A program made the translations under genes and the position numbers. DNA of 18,124 nt, taken from positions 1-18,124 of the forward strand of contig CAYTWT010000346.1 of the NCBI GenBank assembly GCA_964442185.1, in the 5' to 3' direction. This DNA is from CADEEV01 sp964442185. GTDB lineage: Bacteria > Acidobacteriota > Vicinamibacteria > Fen-336. This document shows, in pieces, positions 1 through 9,517 of the stretch; within the stretch, counting starts at the first letter, position 1; each line of letters opens with the position of its first letter. The notes below the pieces were generated by a model. The model ran no database searches. It worked only from the letters and a program-made list of their open reading frames with translations, and had not been told where the DNA came from.

Positions 1-56
1 CCTGGGTTCAGCCGCGGCGGCTCAGTATCCCGCCCGCCCGCCGGCTGTAAACCATG

Positions 57-560
57 CTAGACCGGCGCCGGCGCATCGACGCCGGCCCACAGGTTCATCG
101 TGCCCAGCTCTTCGCGGCCGCAGGCCTTGAGGTACAGGAACAGCTGCGTGCGGTAGGCCGCGCAGCTACAGAGCACGAGGTTGACCATGAAGGCCCCGCG
201 CGTGCCCTTGTCGCCGAACATCTCGATCTCGGCACGCATGTCGGCGTCGGACACGTCGGCCAGCAGCGTCGCGTAGGCGTCGGTGTGCGCGGCAATCGCC
301 GCGAGCGTTTGATCGAAGTCCTGCGCGTGGGCGGCCTGCTCGGCCGCCGTCCAGACCGCCGGGTCGAATGCTCCCGCCGTGGTGGCCTGCACCAGCGCGG
401 GCCCCATCATGGTCAGGTACTTCAGCAGCTCGATCGTGCTGCGCTGCTTCGGCGTCGGGCGGTAGTCGAGCTTCGCGCGGTCGATCTTGCTCGCGAGGTG
501 GAGCAGGATGCGGACCTCGTTCTGCAGGGCGGCAATGAGTTCGGACCTGCTCAGCACCAT
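57..560 (-). CDS. DinB/YfiT-like four-helix protein
   Basis: The predicted product is 167 residues, mostly alpha helical. Its N-terminal pattern (leucine-rich helix, then a K-Q-R-S-T-x-E-L-L-K-Y-L motif near residues 37-48) and the late helix with Y-R-T-Q-L-F-L-Y-L resemble DinB-like proteins. Members of that family are usually metal-binding four-helix bundles, some of which act as thiol-dependent S-transferases. I chose the ATG at 558-560 because GGAGG lies five bases upstream; an in-frame start at 599 would add 13 residues with no ribosome site. The late helix reads C-A-A-Y-R-T-Q-L where many family members have a metal-binding His before the R-x-Q-L stretch, so metal binding may be lost. 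The gene is transcribed away from the globin gene. No specific substrate can be named. Confidence is good for a real gene and moderate for the family. Confidence 0.72.
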   Translation of the reverse strand: MVLSRSELIAALQNEVRILLHLASKIDRAKLDYRPTPKQRSTIELLKYLTMMGPALVQATTAGAFDPAVWTAAEQAAHAQDFDQTLAAIAAHTDAYATLLADVSDADMRAEIEMFGDKGTRGAFMVNLVLCSCAAYRTQLFLYLKACGREELGTMNLWAGVDAPAPV

Positions 561-596
561 GGTCGCCTCCGGGGGGAATGCGGACGGGCAGGATAG

Positions 597-619
597 CACG
601 TGCCGCTGGCGGGCACGTG
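597..619. repeat. Inverted repeat with two CACGTG cores
   Basis: CACGTGCC (597-604) and GGCACGTG (612-619) are perfect 8-base inverted arms around a 7-base spacer. Each arm itself contains the palindrome CACGTG. The element sits in the gap between the divergent DinB-like gene (start 560) and the globin gene (start about 714). That position suits a regulator binding site serving one or both genes. No terminator-like T run follows, so an operator is more likely than a terminator. The regulator is unknown. Confidence 0.5.
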
Positions 620-713
620 GCGCGGGGCGTCGACGCCATCGATTTCGTACTGTCCGGCCTCGCGGTCAAGCGGAAGCGGCTCGCAACGGAATCGCTTCGA
701 CTATCATGGCTCG

Positions 714-1124
714 GTGCCGAGCCCATCGACGGACGTCTTTCGCGGCAGCCTGAAGCGGTGCCTCGCCGTCTCCGGGTTTCTGGACGACTTCTACGACCGC
801 TTCGTCGGGTCCTCGGAAGAGGTCCGTGAGAAGTTCCGCGGAGTGGACATGAAGCGGCAGGTCCGGATGCTCGAAGACTCGCTGTACGTGGTGGCGGTGG
901 CCGCGCAGGGCGCGGAGGGAAGCCCGGCCCGGGGTGCGCTGCCGCGGCTGGCGGAGCGCCACAGCCGGCGCGACCTCGACATCCGGCCCGGGCTCTACGA
1001 CCTGTGGATCGGCTGCCTGGTCGAGGCGGCGCGCGCCCACGACCCGCAGTTCTCCCCGGAGATCGAGTCCGCCTGGCGCGAGATCCTCGCCGTCGGCGCG
1101 GACTACATGCGCGAGCGGTACTGA
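714..1124 (+). CDS. Single-domain globin-like heme protein
   Basis: The product is 136 residues from a GTG start, a usual length for a stand-alone bacterial globin. Globin landmarks are visible: F-Y-D-R-F near residues 26-30, a CD-corner Phe at about 41 (R-E-K-F-R-G), D-M-K-R-Q at 45-49 with Gln in the distal (E7-like) region, and L-P-R-L-A-E-R-H at 76-83, where His83 matches the proximal heme ligand F8. An H-helix Trp occurs at 121. Such proteins bind heme and O2, NO or related ligands in the cytoplasm; there is no reductase domain as in flavohemoglobin. The start is uncertain. The reading frame stays open upstream to an ATG at 600, but that extension is low-complexity and does not look like globin, and no clear ribosome site precedes 714. 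Nothing in the neighbours indicates a specific substrate. Confidence 0.75.
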   Translation: MPSPSTDVFRGSLKRCLAVSGFLDDFYDRFVGSSEEVREKFRGVDMKRQVRMLEDSLYVVAVAAQGAEGSPARGALPRLAERHSRRDLDIRPGLYDLWIGCLVEAARAHDPQFSPEIESAWREILAVGADYMRERY

Positions 1125-1179
1125 ATCGCCGGTTCCCCTCATGGACCTCGTGGAGCGCCCGCAGGACGACTGACCCAAG

Positions 1180-1208
1180 CTTGTGACGGTTCGCGAAATC
1201 GTCACAAG
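1180..1208. repeat. Large perfect inverted repeat between genes
   Basis: CTTGTGACG (1180-1188) and CGTCACAAG (1200-1208) are perfect 9-base inverted arms. The 11-base centre contains a second palindrome, TTCGCGAA (1190-1197). The element lies 55 bases after the globin stop and 51 bases before the next start. It could be an operator for the secreted protein gene at 1260 or a stem-loop that ends globin transcription. No T run follows on the plus strand, which weakens the terminator reading. The TGTGA/TCACA ends recall CRP half-sites, but they are 15 bases apart rather than 6. Confidence 0.55.
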
Positions 1209-1259
1209 GGCCCGGTCGCGTCCCCCTCGCGGTCGTATCCTCGGATGCGGGAGGAGAAC

Positions 1260-1841
1260 ATGAAGACCTCGATACTGGCGGTGCTCCTCGGCCTGCTCGC
1301 CACCGAGGTTGGGGCCCAGGCGCTCGCGCTGCCCGCCCTCGAGCTGCCGGTAGGCGCCCGCGTCCGGCTCCGGACGCAGAGTGCCCCGGGTGACTGGATC
1401 AAGGGCGTCCTCGCCAGCGCCGACTCCGGGAGGATCGTGGTCGTGCCCGAAGGGGCAGCCCCGATCGGTGCGAACAAGCTCGGGATTCCGCGCGAAACCG
1501 TCACCCGGTTCGAGCTCAGTACCGGGAGGAAGAAGCAGTGGCTCCGCGGCCTGGTGATCGGCGCGGCCCTGGGCGTGGCCATGGGGTTTGCCATGGACGT
1601 GGATCCCTCTAACTGTGCATACGACTCGTACTACTTCTGTAGCCGCGGCGAAGCCGTCGCCGCGTCCGGTGCGACCTTCGCGGGAATCGGGGCCCTGGTC
1701 GGATGTGCGTTCAAGAAGGACGTCTGGGTCCCGGTGGGGCTCGACGCCCTCGGGCCGCCTCCGGCTCGCCTCACCCGGGCGGGCGTCGGGCTGCGCGCGG
1801 TCCCCGGCGGCGTGTCGCTCGACCTGTCTGTTCGCTTCTGA
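1260..1841 (+). CDS. Secreted or envelope glycine-zipper protein, unknown function
   Basis: The product is 193 residues. It begins with a signal peptide (M-K-T-S then a leucine-rich core, likely cleavage near G-A-Q-A at 18-21). Next comes a beta-rich section, about residues 31-90, with the pattern V-G-A-R-V-R-L...G-V-L...I-V-V-V-P...I-P-R-E-T-V-T-R-F-E-L-S-T-G-R. Two glycine- and alanine-rich segments follow, near 97-113 and 135-150, of the kind called glycine zippers. They flank a small loop with two cysteines (C119, C127) and many tyrosines. The tail is beta-rich and ends in Phe, as in some outer-membrane proteins. The ATG at 1260 follows GGGAGGAG closely; an ATG at 1245 in the same frame would put five charged residues before the signal. 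Similar architectures are common as uncharacterised proteins in Gemmatimonadota and Acidobacteriota. No function can be assigned. Confidence 0.7.
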   Translation: MKTSILAVLLGLLATEVGAQALALPALELPVGARVRLRTQSAPGDWIKGVLASADSGRIVVVPEGAAPIGANKLGIPRETVTRFELSTGRKKQWLRGLVIGAALGVAMGFAMDVDPSNCAYDSYYFCSRGEAVAASGATFAGIGALVGCAFKKDVWVPVGLDALGPPPARLTRAGVGLRAVPGGVSLDLSVRF

Positions 1842-1858
1842 GGAGGGAGGGGCATCAT

Positions 1859-2071
1859 GAAGGTGTGGAGCGCTTCGACGTGGCGAATCGTCCGAGCCTC
1901 ACCATGGGTCGCATCGGCGAGGACAGCGGGACGCCGATCAGCGAGGAGTACAAGGTCCCGTTCGTATTCACCGGCACGATCGCGAAGGTCACGATCGAGT
2001 TGGGCGGCGCCGACGCCAAGGTCGCGGCTGAGGTCGAGAGACAGCGGCAGATGGCGCGCACGGCCGAGTGA
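1859..2071 (+). pseudogene. C-terminal relic of an arylsulfatase
   Basis: In the frame ending at the TGA at 2069-2071, the last 60 or so residues read like the extreme C-terminus of a sulfatase: G-R-I-G-E-D-S-G-T-P-I-S, then Y-K-V-P-F-V-F-T-G-T-I-A-K-V-T-I-E-L. In bacterial arylsulfatases this is the final beta-strand region. The catalytic N-terminal domain with the C/S-x-P-x-R formylglycine site is absent: upstream, this frame runs through the C-terminal part of the 1260 gene and shows no sulfatase sequence. A good ribosome site (GGAGGGAGG) precedes an ATG at 1857, but that ATG is in another frame and encodes an arginine- and serine-rich string that does not look like a protein. I read this as a remnant left after most of a sulfatase gene was deleted. 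Whether it is still translated is unknown. Confidence 0.6.
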
Positions 2072-2091
2072 AGCGGGTGTGACTGACCAGG

Positions 2092-2496
2092 TCAAGGCGC
2101 GATCAGGGGGAGCTTCGGGAAGTACGTCCGGTACCGTGCGGGGTCGCGGGTCAGGAGCGATAGTCCCGACACGGCCGCGTGGGCGCCGATGTAGAAGTCC
2201 GGCAGAGGCGAGCGCCTCTCGCCGCCGCGCCGACGGTAGGACTCGAAGCACTTGCCGGCCAGGAACGCCGCGTCCCAGGGCAGCGGGCTCCGGACGAGCA
2301 CGTCCCGGGGCAGGGCCGACTCGACGTCCTCGATGCGGTCGAAGCCGACCGAGACCTCCGCGTACACGATGGGGTTGATGACCAGGCCGGACTCGTCGGC
2401 GCAGCGCGCGAGGGCCTCGGAGGACCAGGCGAACCAGCTGGGGTCCTCGGTGAGCACGTCGAGGAGGACGTTGCTGTCCACGAGGACTCCGGACAT
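2092..2496 (-). CDS. vapC: VapC-type PIN-domain ribonuclease toxin
   Basis: The product is 134 residues, standard length for VapC. PIN-domain acidic residues are in place: D7 in V-D-S-N-V-L-L-D, E47 in Y-A-E-V, D100 in L-P-D-F-Y-I-G-A-H-A, and D118 in L-L-T-R-D-P. These residues bind Mg2+ and catalyse RNA cleavage in the family. The C-terminal R-Y-R-T-Y-F-P is the usual ending of this subgroup. The start lies four bases after the stop of the antitoxin gene, with G-rich sequence (GAGGGTAGGGGC) serving as ribosome site, so the two are co-translated. The RNA target (tRNA or rRNA in characterised VapCs) cannot be predicted from sequence. All four catalytic acids are intact, so the toxin is probably active. 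It converges on the sulfatase relic 20 bases away. Confidence 0.93.
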   Translation of the reverse strand: MSGVLVDSNVLLDVLTEDPSWFAWSSEALARCADESGLVINPIVYAEVSVGFDRIEDVESALPRDVLVRSPLPWDAAFLAGKCFESYRRRGGERRSPLPDFYIGAHAAVSGLSLLTRDPARYRTYFPKLPLIAP

Positions 2497-2500
2497 GCCC

Positions 2501-2725
2501 CTACCCTCGAGTCAGGGCGAGGATCTGGTCGGTCGTCAGCCGGGTGGTCGCGCGGCCGCGCAGCCGGTCGATGATCCCGCGGCCGCGACCGGGGCGGCCC
2601 CCGACCTTTCGGATCCGCGCCGTGTTCCCGACGACGTCGAACTCCACCTCGGTCTCCGGCTGCAGCCCCAGACGGTGACGGATCTCCTGCGGGATCGTGA
2701 CCTGGCCCTTGGCCGTGATTCGCAT
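2501..2725 (-). CDS. vapB: AbrB/SpoVT-type antitoxin of the VapBC pair
   Basis: The product is 74 residues. The N-terminal half is a swapped-hairpin AbrB DNA-binding fold: M-R-I-T-A-K-G-Q-V-T-I-P-Q-E-I-R-H-R-L-G-L, followed by E-V-E-F-D-V-V-G-N-T-A-R-I-R-K-V. The basic, proline- and glycine-poor tail from about residue 50 (I-I-D-R-L-R-G-R...L-T-T-D-Q-I-L-A-L-T-R-G) is the part expected to wrap around and inhibit the toxin. It is the first gene of a two-gene unit with the PIN toxin, separated by four bases. In known systems the antitoxin, alone or with toxin, represses its own promoter. A 7-base inverted repeat directly upstream of the start fits that role. Confidence 0.92.
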   Translation of the reverse strand: MRITAKGQVTIPQEIRHRLGLQPETEVEFDVVGNTARIRKVGGRPGRGRGIIDRLRGRATTRLTTDQILALTRG

Positions 2726-2726
2726 G

Positions 2727-2748
2727 GTAAGACTCCTACCGGTCTTAC
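2727..2748 (-). promoter_or_regulatory. Probable VapBC autoregulatory operator over the ribosome site
   Basis: GTAAGAC (2727-2733) and GTCTTAC (2742-2748) form a perfect 7-base inverted repeat with an 8-base spacer. It ends one base before the antitoxin ATG (2723-2725). The spacer, read on the minus strand, contains the likely Shine-Dalgarno sequence TAGGAG. Protein binding or hairpin formation here would block both transcript extension and ribosome access. AbrB-fold antitoxins commonly bind such palindromes; binding here is inferred. Confidence 0.6.
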
Positions 2749-2815
2749 TCTACCACGTCCCCCCCGCCGCTCGTCCTGCTCGTACGTGACCGCGAGCTGG
2801 CCGAGCAGGAAGCCG

Positions 2816-3010
2816 CTAGTAGGCGTCCCTGAGGCCGAGCTTCCGGAACAGGGTCGCGGCGGGACAGATCCCGCTGAAAGCCGACTGCAGCAGGTTGGCG
2901 CCCACGAATACCGTCAGCCAGGCGAAGCCCGGGTGGACGAAACGAGTGAGCGCGACGGAGGCAAGGATGAAGCTGCCCGCAATGGCGCGGACGGCGTTTT
3001 CGACGGTCAT
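2816..3010 (-). CDS. DUF2892 small inner-membrane protein (YgaP membrane domain-like)
   Basis: The product is 64 residues with two hydrophobic segments (about 9-22 and 29-43), followed by G-I-C-P-A-A-T-L-F-R-K-L-G-L. This G-x-C-P...L-G-L ending is the mark of the DUF2892 family. In E. coli YgaP the same type of domain anchors a rhodanese (sulfurtransferase) in the inner membrane; here there is no rhodanese domain. The start lies three bases downstream of the RND permease stop, so it is the last gene of the efflux operon. Linkage to an ArsR regulator and a DUF2892 protein echoes the E. coli ygaV-ygaP pair and suggests a link to sulfur or thiol chemistry. The function of stand-alone DUF2892 proteins is not established. 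Confidence 0.82.
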   Translation of the reverse strand: MTVENAVRAIAGSFILASVALTRFVHPGFAWLTVFVGANLLQSAFSGICPAATLFRKLGLRDAY

Positions 3011-3013
3011 GGC

Positions 3014-6216
<3,203 letters not shown>

Positions 6217-6217
<1 letters not shown>

Positions 6218-7260
6218 CAGCGCGACTCCACGACCGGCGCGCCGTCATTGAGCTCGGCAGGCTCCAGGATGACTCTCTCGCCTTGTGCGACACCGGCGCG
6301 GATCTCGATCGATCCGTCGTCGGAGGCGCCGGTCGCGACCCAGCGCAGCCGGGCCCGGCCGTCCTGGAGCACGAACAGCCCCGTCAGGCCGCCGCGCTGG
6401 AAGACGGCGTCCTGCGGCACCACGAGACGCGCGTCGCCGCCGACCGCGGGCAGCTCCAGGCGCGCGAAGAGACCGGAACGGAGGCCTGCAGCCGGCGGCA
6501 GGTCGGCCCGCATCTCGAAGCGGTGGGTCGCAGGATCGCCGGCGGGCGACAGCGAGCGCACGGTGGCCTCGATGCCGCCGGCCTGGCCATCGACGCTAGC
6601 CGTGAGCTTCTGCCCCACCCGCACCAGGCGCGACTCGACAGCGTTCAGGGTCGCCACCAGTTCGAGCCCCCCGGCGCCCTCGAGTTCGATGACAGTTGCT
6701 CCTGGCGAGACGACGTCGCCCACGTGCACCGGGCGCGAGGCTACGACGCCGGAAAAGGGAGCGCGCAGGACCGCGTACGCGAGCGCTTCGTGAGCAGCCT
6801 GGACGCCGGCCCGGGCGGCGGCGGCGCGCGTGCGCGCGTCCTCGGCTTCGCGCGGCGTTGCGGCACGCTTCGTGAGCAGCGTCTCGGCTCGCGCCAGGTC
6901 CGCCTCTGCGGCGGCGGCGGCGGCTTCCGCCGCGGCCAGGGCCGAGCGCAGCGCCCGATCATCGAGGCGCGCCAGCACCGCTCCCGCTGCGACGAAGTCC
7001 CCTTCGCGGAACGGAAGCTCCAGCACCGCGACGGCGAGCCTCGCGGAGAGGCTTGCGCGCTGGCGCGCTTGCACCGAGGCGGGCGCGCGGACCGCCCCGG
7101 TGTCGCCTGCCTGCACGAGCGCGACCCGCACGGCTCGCGCCGGCGGCAGGGGCGTCGGGGGGCGCTGCGCAGGCGGGTGGCCGCCGCAGCCGGCAAGAGC
7201 CGCGAGTAAGCCTGCGGCAAACAGCGCTGCCACGTCTGGGATTCCGGACTCTCGACTCAT
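6217..7260 (-). CDS. RND periplasmic adaptor (membrane fusion) lipoprotein
   Basis: The product is 347 residues from the chosen start. A signal peptide ends in a lipobox L-A-G-C, with Cys25 as the lipidation site. A proline-rich linker leads to a biotinyl-lipoyl-like segment (F-R-E-G-D-F-V-A-A-G-A-V-L-A-R-L-D). An alanine-rich coiled-coil hairpin follows (about residues 90-150), then the second lipoyl half (L-R-A-P-F-S-G-V-V) and the beta-barrel domain ending in V-P-Q-D-A-V-F. This is the standard order for HlyD/AcrA-type adaptors linking an RND pump to TolC. I prefer the ATG at 7258-7260 because GAGG lies nine bases upstream; an in-frame GTG at 7302 overlapping the channel gene stop, and an ATG at 7269, are alternatives. 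The stop overlaps the permease start by one base. Confidence 0.92.
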
Positions 7261-7301
7261 GCTTGGCATCCTCAAGTCCCGGGGACTCCGGCGGCGGCCC
7301 A

Positions 7302-8627
7302 CTAAAGGAGCCCGGCTGCGCGTCTGAGCGCCGCGTCGGCGAGGGCAGCGTCGGTCGCGGCCCGCAGTTCCTGAAGCTCCGCGGCCAGGCTCTCCGTCTC
7401 GCTCTCGAGCTCGTCCGTCAGCGTGGCGAGGCCGGCTCTGCGCCGCTCTTGTATGACGCGCAGCGCCTCGCGCCCCTCGTCGGCGCCGCCCGCGGCGGCC
7501 GCGTACCTCTGGCGTGCGCTGGTGGCGAGGCGCCAGGCGCTCTCGACCTCGAGGCGCACCTGGTCGGCCGCAGCGCGCGCCTCCAGCCGCGAGGCTCTGG
7601 CGTCGGCGGCGGCAGCCGCGACACGGCGGCTCCGGGTGGCATCGAAAGCGCTCCAGCGCACGCCAAAGCCCAGCGCATAGGACTGGCCGCCCTTGGAGAG
7701 ATCGCCGCGATCGTCCTGGGCCTGGGCATAGACGACCAGGTCCGGAAGCTGCGCGCGGCGTTCAACGTGAAGCGCCCAGTCCGCGCTGGTCTCGAGTTCA
7801 CGCGCGGCCGCGAAGGCCGACCGCGAGGCGAGCGCCCGCGCCTGCCACTCGGCGAGCGTCCCCGGAAGCGGCGCGGGAGCCGAGGCGCCTTCGACAGGCG
7901 CGTAGCGCGTTCCTTCGAAAGCGCCGATGGCGCGGCCCAGGGCCGCGCACGCGATGGCCGATTCGGACTCGCGTTCGGCCAGCTCCGCCTCGCGCTGCCG
8001 GCGCCGGGCGCGCACGCGCAGCAGGTCGGCATCGAGAGCGGCCCCCGCTTCGACGCGCGCCTGCACGTCGGCCTCGCGCGCGCGAGCCCCCTGCAAGGCG
8101 TGTGCGCCGGCGCCCAGCGCGGCGCGCGCGAGGCTCGCGCGCTGGTAAGCCTGGGCGACGCGCAGCCTGGCTTCCTGGGCCGCGTCCTCGCCCTGGGCCG
8201 CGACGGCCCGCGACAGTCCCTCTTCAGCGCGCGCGCGTGCGGACAGCTTCCCGAAGGCGTCTACGGGCAGCTCGAGGCTGAGCACGGTCGAGAGGTGCGA
8301 GAGGCTCGCGGGGTCGTTCAGGCGCTCGATGCCGAAGTCCGCTTGCGTGAAGTCACCGCTATTCAGGCGGCTCGCGAAGACACGCGCCGGGTTGTCGGTG
8401 CGGAAGCCCTCCGTGCCCAGGCTCAGGCGCGGACGCGCGGCCCGGGCGAGAGAGCCGGCGCGCTCCGCCTGAGCGAGGGCGCGCTGCCGGACCGCCAGCA
8501 GGTCCGGGCTTTCGTGCTCGGCACGCTGCAGGGCTTCGGCGAGGGTGATCGGCAGCGCTTCGTCGGCACCGGCCAGGGCGAGGGGCGAGCACAGAACCAG
8601 GCTCAGGAGCGCCACTCCGGCTTTCAC
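7302..8627 (-). CDS. TolC-family outer membrane efflux channel
   Basis: The product is 441 residues. It has a signal peptide (M-K-A-G-V...A-L-A) and then L-A-E-A-L-Q-R-A, the usual opening of outer membrane efflux proteins. Two long alanine/arginine/glutamate-rich coiled-coil repeats follow, each with a short beta-strand segment (L-S-T-V-L-S-L-E-L-P-V-D and S-Y-A-L-G-F-G-V-R-W-S). The duplicated layout is that of TolC/OprM, where three copies make a barrel and periplasmic tunnel. Translation starts at a GTG whose first bases overlap the end of arsR by four bases (GTGA), indicating coupling. It is the second gene of the efflux operon and the natural exit duct for the adaptor and permease downstream. 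No N-terminal lipobox is seen. Confidence 0.92.
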   Translation of the reverse strand: MKAGVALLSLVLCSPLALAGADEALPITLAEALQRAEHESPDLLAVRQRALAQAERAGSLARAARPRLSLGTEGFRTDNPARVFASRLNSGDFTQADFGIERLNDPASLSHLSTVLSLELPVDAFGKLSARARAEEGLSRAVAAQGEDAAQEARLRVAQAYQRASLARAALGAGAHALQGARAREADVQARVEAGAALDADLLRVRARRRQREAELAERESESAIACAALGRAIGAFEGTRYAPVEGASAPAPLPGTLAEWQARALASRSAFAAARELETSADWALHVERRAQLPDLVVYAQAQDDRGDLSKGGQSYALGFGVRWSAFDATRSRRVAAAAADARASRLEARAAADQVRLEVESAWRLATSARQRYAAAAGGADEGREALRVIQERRRAGLATLTDELESETESLAAELQELRAATDAALADAALRRAAGLL

Positions 8628-8947
8628 GAGCGCCCGCCGCGTTTGGGGGCCGCAGGCGGAGCCTGGGGGCCGAGGACGCCGCAGACCGCCCGGCAGATGC
8701 GGGCCACGTAGGGGTCGGCGCTGCGATAGTAGGCGAAGGTCCCCTCGCGCCGGCAGGCGACGAAGCCCGCCCGGGCCAGGCCCGCGAGCTGCTGGGACAC
8801 GTTGGGCTGGCTGCGGCCGGTGGCCTCCACCAGCTCCGATACGCTCCTCTCGCCGTCCTGGAGTGCGGCGAGGATCGCGAGCCGACCGGGATCCGAAAGC
8901 GCCTTGAAGCGTGCGGCGACGACCGGTATCAGCGCGGGCGCGAGCAT
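8624..8947 (-). CDS. ArsR-family transcriptional repressor
   Basis: The product is 107 residues, typical of ArsR/SmtB winged-helix repressors. The order is A-R-F-K-A-L-S-D-P-G-R-L-A-I-L near 12-26, helix-turn-helix V-S-E-L-V-E-A-T-G-R-S-Q-P-N-V-S-Q-Q-L near 36-54, and the wing G-F-V-A-C-R-R-E-G-T-F-A-Y-Y-R near 61-75. Cysteines are at 65, 85 and 89 (I-C-R-A-V-C-G). The classical E-L-C-V-C-D arsenic motif in the recognition region is absent, so sensing may use the wing and C-terminal helix cysteines. The start is the ATG at 8945-8947; GTG codons three and two triplets upstream are alternatives. It is the first gene of the operon and lies directly behind an inverted repeat, so autorepression is likely. 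The inducer could be a metal, metalloid or reactive sulfur/thiol compound; sequence alone does not decide. Confidence 0.9.
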   Translation of the reverse strand: MLAPALIPVVAARFKALSDPGRLAILAALQDGERSVSELVEATGRSQPNVSQQLAGLARAGFVACRREGTFAYYRSADPYVARICRAVCGVLGPQAPPAAPKRGGRS

Positions 8948-8957
8948 GGCCACCACA

Positions 8958-9000
8958 TATTCATGAATGCTAATATAGGCATGAATAGGGGGCGCGTCAA
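8958..9000 (-). promoter_or_regulatory. Sigma70-type promoter with overlapping ArsR operator
   Basis: On the minus strand, TTGACG (8995-9000) and TATATT (8972-8977) are separated by exactly 17 bases, a near-consensus -35/-10 pair pointing into arsR. An inverted repeat TATTCATG (8958-8965) and CATGAATA (8980-8987), with a 14-base spacer, overlays it. One arm falls between -35 and -10 and the other lies about where transcription should start. The first arm also overlaps the small palindrome ATTCATGAAT (8959-8968). This A+T-rich island in G+C-rich DNA is a convincing repressor site. That ArsR is the repressor is inferred from adjacency. Confidence 0.75.
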
Positions 9001-9076
9001 GCTGCCGGGAAGGAAGCTGCTACGGCTTCGCTACGCTAGGCGCCCGCGACTAGAGACGACGCGACCGGGACCCGTT

Positions 9077-9517
9077 TCACCTGTCAAGTCCCTCCAGGGT
9101 CTTCTCGATCTGCGCCGGGGTGTGCTCGCCCTGCAGGATCGCGGCCCGTTTACCCCCGGCGTCGTAGACGATCGTCGCCGGCACGACGCCGCTCCAGGCC
9201 GGGTCGACGGCCTCGACGAACTCGCTGTCCCGGCCGTCGGCCTTGCGGTAGACGGGGAAGGGCGGCTTACGCAGCGCCACGAAGCGGTCCAGCGTTCCCA
9301 CATCCTGCTTGTCGTCGATCGAGACCGAGACGAAGGCGACGTCGGTTCGTCGCCTCGCGAGTGCGATCAGATCCGGAAACTCCTTGACGCACGGTGCGCA
9401 CCACGTCGCCCAGAACGTCACCACCACCGGCTGCCCGTGGTGCGACTCGATGCGCTGGCGCAGCGAGGCGGCATCCAGCTCGCCGGCCAACGCGGCAGCC
9501 AGCAGCAGCGCGATCAC
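9077..9517 (-). CDS. TlpA-like thioredoxin-fold protein, exported or membrane-anchored
   Basis: The product is 146 residues. A short hydrophobic N-terminus (I-A-L-L-L-A-A-A-L-A) suggests export to the periplasm or anchoring. The thioredoxin fold follows: V-V-V-T-F-W-A-T-W-C-A-P-C with the redox pair C40/C43, then F-V-S-V-S-I-D-D, and the cis-proline region G-V-V-P-A-T-I-V-Y-D. Such proteins reduce disulfides, for example in cytochrome c maturation or repair of oxidised envelope proteins. I choose the GTG at 9515-9517, which overlaps the upstream redoxin stop (GTGA); the frame is open further upstream, but that would be antisense-like sequence within the neighbouring gene. The two genes are clearly co-translated. 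The physiological partner is not evident. Confidence 0.85.
   Translation of the reverse strand: MIALLLAAALAGELDAASLRQRIESHHGQPVVVTFWATWCAPCVKEFPDLIALARRRTDVAFVSVSIDDKQDVGTLDRFVALRKPPFPVYRKADGRDSEFVEAVDPAWSGVVPATIVYDAGGKRAAILQGEHTPAQIEKTLEGLDR

Noticed and set aside
1..56. Left edge before the DinB-like stop codon
   Set aside because: Only 56 bases are available and no gene end, repeat or signal could be supported.
1857..2378. ATG with a strong ribosome site at 1857 opening a 173-codon frame
   Set aside because: The product is an arginine/serine-rich string that runs antisense into vapC. The sulfatase-like sequence is in a different frame, so the ribosome site is probably a leftover.
7053..8711. 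Plus-strand frame of about 550 codons opposite the TolC-like gene
   Set aside because: Composition is that of a codon shadow; the opposite strand has a signal peptide and the TolC repeat architecture.
9013..9029. GAAGC/GCTTC hairpin downstream of the TlpA-like gene
   Set aside because: The stem is only five bases with a seven-base loop and no T run, so it is not convincing as a terminator.
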